Origin: Meloidogyne chitwoodi
Lineage: Eukaryota > Nematoda > Chromadorea > Rhabditida > Meloidogynidae
NCBI GenBank assembly: GCA_015183035.1
Contig: JACZZP010000017.1
Coordinates: 2,142,548-2,206,547, forward strand
Length of the DNA: 64,000 nt
Reading direction: 5' to 3'
Below, piece after piece: positions 60,956-64,000 of the stretch (its first letter is position 1; every line of letters begins with the position of its first letter). Both the position numbers and the translations under genes were made by a program. Below the pieces are notes generated by a model. The model worked only from the letters and a program-made list of their open reading frames with translations, had not been told where the DNA came from and searched no databases.

Positions 60956-63900
60956 ATGCTAAAATTTCGACAATCCGTTGTACCATCACTACCCGAAGAA
61001 GTTGTACCGCAGTCATTTTTGCACCGTAAATGCTCCTTTAGCACAAGCCAGGTAGATTTATAACAAAAAATGCTATAACATTTTTATAAGTGACGGCGCA
61101 AAGCTTTTTTTATTTTAGCTTGGTCATAGTAAGGCGACAATAATCCTGCGAAATTTGAGCCTACCCTTGGTAATTATTTAAAATACAACATTTTATTTTA
61201 TTATTCAGGCTTGGCCTGTTGATGAATATTTTGGCGAAAAGAAAGGTAATTAAAAAGTGGGAGAAATAATAAGTGTTATGTAAATAGTATTTATAGAATG
61301 GCGTGAATTTACCGTGCAGCTGGTACTGAAATCCAATCGGAATTCTGTGTCTCTATTTTCAAAACCGAAAGGCGTAAATCAAACATTTACTGATATTGAG
61401 TTCTCAGGAGATTTTGTATTCCCAGATGAGGATTCAAATTTTTGCATTGAGGTGAGTGTAATTTTGATTAATTTTCTAATATACTTATCTGAAAAGTTAA
61501 ATGTTCTTTGTAAAAGAATTAATGAGAATTCTGGCGCAGTAGCAAGCTCACTTGGGCGCTCGATAGGTCTTTCTTGGCGAAGGTTGTATTTTTTTCAAAT
61601 AAAAAAACACTGACAGGTTAATATTTAAACACTAGATATCAACAAAGAGAAGAGACCAAGCATAATTTGACATCTGCTACTCGTTTCTCATCTGTAAAAA
61701 ATTGTAACACTGGAGCTCCAAATAGAGGTTTCCTAGAAGATCTGCGCAAATTTGGTATTAGGGAAGAATTGAGAGGAGCTTTAGGCGAAGAAAAGTAAAT
61801 TTAATTTTGCACATATGCATATTTACATATAAGGCCTAAATAAAATTTCTTATAAAGTTTACTAATTTTAAATTTAAACATGGATATTAAATTGTTCTTT
61901 CTAAATATAGGCCATCATCTCCTCTGGCGAACTCTGTGTCAAAACCATTTTCAAAAGAAGGCCAAATAATTGGGGTTTATATTTAACATATACTAAAAAA
62001 ATTTTAATTTAGCGTAAATAGTTTTTTCCATTGACCTTAGTTTTACTCAAATCACTTTTTAAAATCTGCCTATATTTGCACTGGACTATTTTTTGTCCAA
62101 GCAAAAATTGAGCTTTTCTTCTAGATAAACCTATTTATTTTTAATTTCTTATGCCATCTTCTGTTAGTATGTACGTTTTCGTCTGGCAAATGCAACTTTA
62201 AGTGGTAGAACGCATAGCTATGTATTGGAAGCGTTGCCTAATCATCTTTTGCCTATCTACGGGAACATTAGCGCTCAAATTTTGGTATCAAACTATTAAT
62301 AATTTGATTATAGATTAATGCATTTTCAGGTTCAACCTAACTCACTTGTCACGCCGTTGGCTCAGGGATCCCTAGACATCTTTATACCAAATGGAGGTTT
62401 TTAATTATTAAATGGAGTTTATATAGATATATTTACAAGTCAGTTTCAAACCTTATTAAATTTTCGATGTGAAACCTCACGAAAATTTTAATTTCAGTAA
62501 CACCAGTAAATTTTTCCAGAATATTTTAAATTTGAGAAATATATGTAACTACAACAAAAATGAAAGTTTAGGAATTTTGCACCAGCATATGTATTGTATA
62601 CTTCAAGGAGGACAATTACATTGCTGGGAGACTAAAGTAGATGAAGAATTGGACTTGAAGCATATCTTGTGTAAAACGCCTACTATTTGTCTGCAGATTA
62701 TTGGCGTAAAATGATCACTGTTATTTAATTATCTTAAATTCTTAAGAAGGAACGGCTCGAACGAACAGCATTTCCCACAGCCTTTCGTCTAACCATGTTT
62801 AACAATGATAGTTTTTTATGTATTTGCCCATCAAAACATGCTTTGATAGGATGGCGTAATGCAATATATTTACAACAACATGATAATAGTATGTATTTAT
62901 ATATTTGTTATTTATTGAAAATTTTAAAGTTGTATGGGCGGAATTTGCTCAGATTCAGAAAAACCCGTACGCATTAGTATTAGGAGAATCATCAAGCACT
63001 ATTAATTTAGCAAAAGCAGAATTATCACAAGTACATAAGACGTTAACTGATATTGGAAGTTCGCACGTAAGGATTCCTAGATGTTTATTTGCTTTAATAT
63101 TTTTCTGCGTTTAAAAAGGGGACACGCCCGACTAGTCGTCGGCCGACTTGCCACAACTTATTAGTCGCCGGCCGATTAGTCGTGAGGCCGACTAGTCGCC
63201 GGGCCGCGACTGCATATACTTATGCAAACTTAATTCTACCAACAAAAACATTAATAATATATTTTTAAATAAAAACTTATTCAATAGGGTGGTTGTCAGT
63301 CACTTTGTTGAAACTAAACCACTTTTTAAAACTAAACAAGGATTTATATAAGACCAGCAAAATCGCATTTGAGGGATCGCATGCGGGATTTTTTTAAAAT
63401 CGATGCGGGACAGGATTTGCGGGACTAATCCAGCAAAAATCAAGTATCCCACAAATCCAAAAAAGTGCGGGATTGTAGGTGCTGGATCCCGCAAAATCCC
63501 GCACAGGATCCGCCCCCGCCGGTCACTAATTTATATACATGTTTGTAAAAATATAGAATGAATTACAAAGATAAAAAATTTAAGAATATTTACATTTAGT
63601 AGTTTCTATAATGGAATGAGAAAAAATTAAAAAAATTTAAAAATAGGAAGTCGCGACAAGTCGGCCGGCGACTATTCGGGCTGTACCCTCTAAAAAGATC
63701 TTGTTCTCTACTCAGCATCGGGATAATGACAATATGGGAAGAAAAATTTCGCGTTCAGTGAGCCATACCTCACCACCAGCAAGAATAAGTATATTACAAG
63801 TATTTAGACAGGAGCATCAAGATCAGGTAACTTTTTAGAGGCGAAACAATACATATTTATTACATCATTTGTATTACAAAAAGTTAACTAGTAATTATTA

Positions 63901-64000
63901 GGAAAGAAGAACAGAGATATGTAACGTCAATGTGTGTATTAGCGAGGAAATTAATAAACATGAAAAATTAAAAAGAAGGCAAATATCACACAATTACGTG
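60956..64000 (+). CDS. RTKN: Rhotekin-like Rho effector (anillin-homology plus PH domain), 3' end outside the window
   Basis: Rhotekins bind GTP-Rho and septins. The proposed ATG at 60956 (MLKFRQSVVPSLPEEVVPQS) leads into an anillin-homology region: HRKCSFSTS, NLSLPLAWPVDEYFGEKK (human: DLRIPLMWKDTEYFKNKG), EWREFTVQLVLKS, VNQTFTDIEFSGDFVFPDED (human: VDRTLTDISFQSNVLFAEAG), SGAVASSLGRSIG, VRFRLANATLSGRTHSYVL, LPIYGNISAQILVQPNSL, QGSLDIFIPNG. A PH domain follows (about 62540-62960): HQHMYCILQGGQLHCWETK, AFRLTMFNNDSFLCI, ALIGWRNAIYL. Exons at 62930-63069, about 63718-63825 and 63900 on continue past the window. The N-terminal HR1 Rho-binding coiled coil of vertebrate rhotekin is not seen upstream; the start could therefore be wrong or the domain lost. 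A 570-bp transposon sits in the intron at 63.1-63.7 kb. Confidence 0.82.
63110..63697. mobile_element. Larger member of the Mutator-like MITE family in a rhotekin intron
   Basis: The element is 63119-63688. Ends GGGACACGCCCGACTAGTC and, inverted, GGGTACAGCCCGAATAGTC, with GCCGGCCGACTT on both arms, matching the copy at 49134. Flanks TTTAAAAAG (63110-63118) and TCTAAAAAG (63689-63697) agree at 8 of 9 positions. The inside holds further CGGCCGAC words and a separate block at about 63360-63530 dense in GCGGGAT/ATCCCGC, possibly a nested hAT-like element. Confidence 0.88.

Noticed and set aside
63300..63494. 64-codon minus-strand frame
   Set aside because: Generated by the GCGGGAT/ATCCCGC repeats inside the rhotekin-intron transposon.

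Overview
The window is eukaryotic nuclear DNA from a small, AT-rich, gene-dense animal genome. Every recognisable gene is an animal-type gene broken into short exons by GT..AG introns of mostly 35-70 nt. Several proteins look nematode-like: a Rab3 ending in QQCNC, an NDUFA13 with a TWYGEPIYFTLG motif, and a co-SMAD with a conserved MH1 and a drifted MH2. Splice acceptors (TTTTAG, TTAAG, CAAG) are looser than the TTTTCAG of Caenorhabditis. A nematode outside the C. elegans lineage is the best guess, but this is inference from family resemblance only. I see no prokaryotic, viral or organellar segment.

Layout. 2.0-16.5 kb, all minus strand: RAB3, a SETD2-type H3K36 methyltransferase (AWS-SET-PostSET, WW, SRI), TFIIIC subunit GTF3C6, a TTC4/CNS1-like co-chaperone that lacks its TPR block, and SMIM14. 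18.3-20.4 kb, plus strand, closely packed: a DNAJC17-like J-protein without RRM, an unrecognised coiled-coil protein, and DPH3. 20.7-25.2 kb, minus: a multi-pass membrane protein, RPL10A and a DAP1-like protein. 25.6-34.2 kb, minus: a polybromo locus in two parts (two bromodomains at one end, HMG box plus C2H2 fingers at the other) with a duplicated C-terminal exon block. 34.7-35.9 kb: a string of short GC-richer exon-like islands between T-rich spacers. 36.1-39.0 kb: NDUFA13 (+), COX6A (-), GINS2/PSF2 (-). 40.9-46.4 kb: a co-SMAD (+). 47.5-49.0 kb: NXT1 and COX4 (-). 49.4-60.6 kb: BTAF1/Mot1 (+). 61.0 kb to the window end: a rhotekin-like gene (+), cut by the edge.

The genes are unrelated housekeeping and regulatory functions: chromatin and transcription (SETD2, PBRM1, BTAF1, SMAD4, GTF3C6), respiratory chain (NDUFA13, COX6A, COX4), translation (RPL10A, DPH3), replication (GINS2), mRNA export (NXT1) and membrane traffic or Rho signalling (RAB3, RTKN). 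Several same-strand neighbours are only 115-215 bp apart (GTF3C6/TTC4-like, DNAJC17/coiled coil/DPH3, COX6A/GINS2, NXT1/COX4), which allows operon-like co-transcription.

The introns and spacers hold non-autonomous DNA transposons whose target-site duplications can be read directly: two hAT-like elements with perfect 8-bp duplications (29.0-29.8 and 49.6-50.5 kb), two members of one long-TIR family with 8-bp duplications (15.9-16.3 and 41.8-42.3 kb), and two members of a Mutator-like family with 9-bp duplications (49.1 and 63.1-63.7 kb). The first hAT element carries a tRNA-like pol III promoter and an internal minisatellite. I found no wholly new system. The strongest oddities are the split and duplicated polybromo locus, the TPR-less TTC4, the exon-like islands at 35 kb and the tRNA-bearing hAT element.
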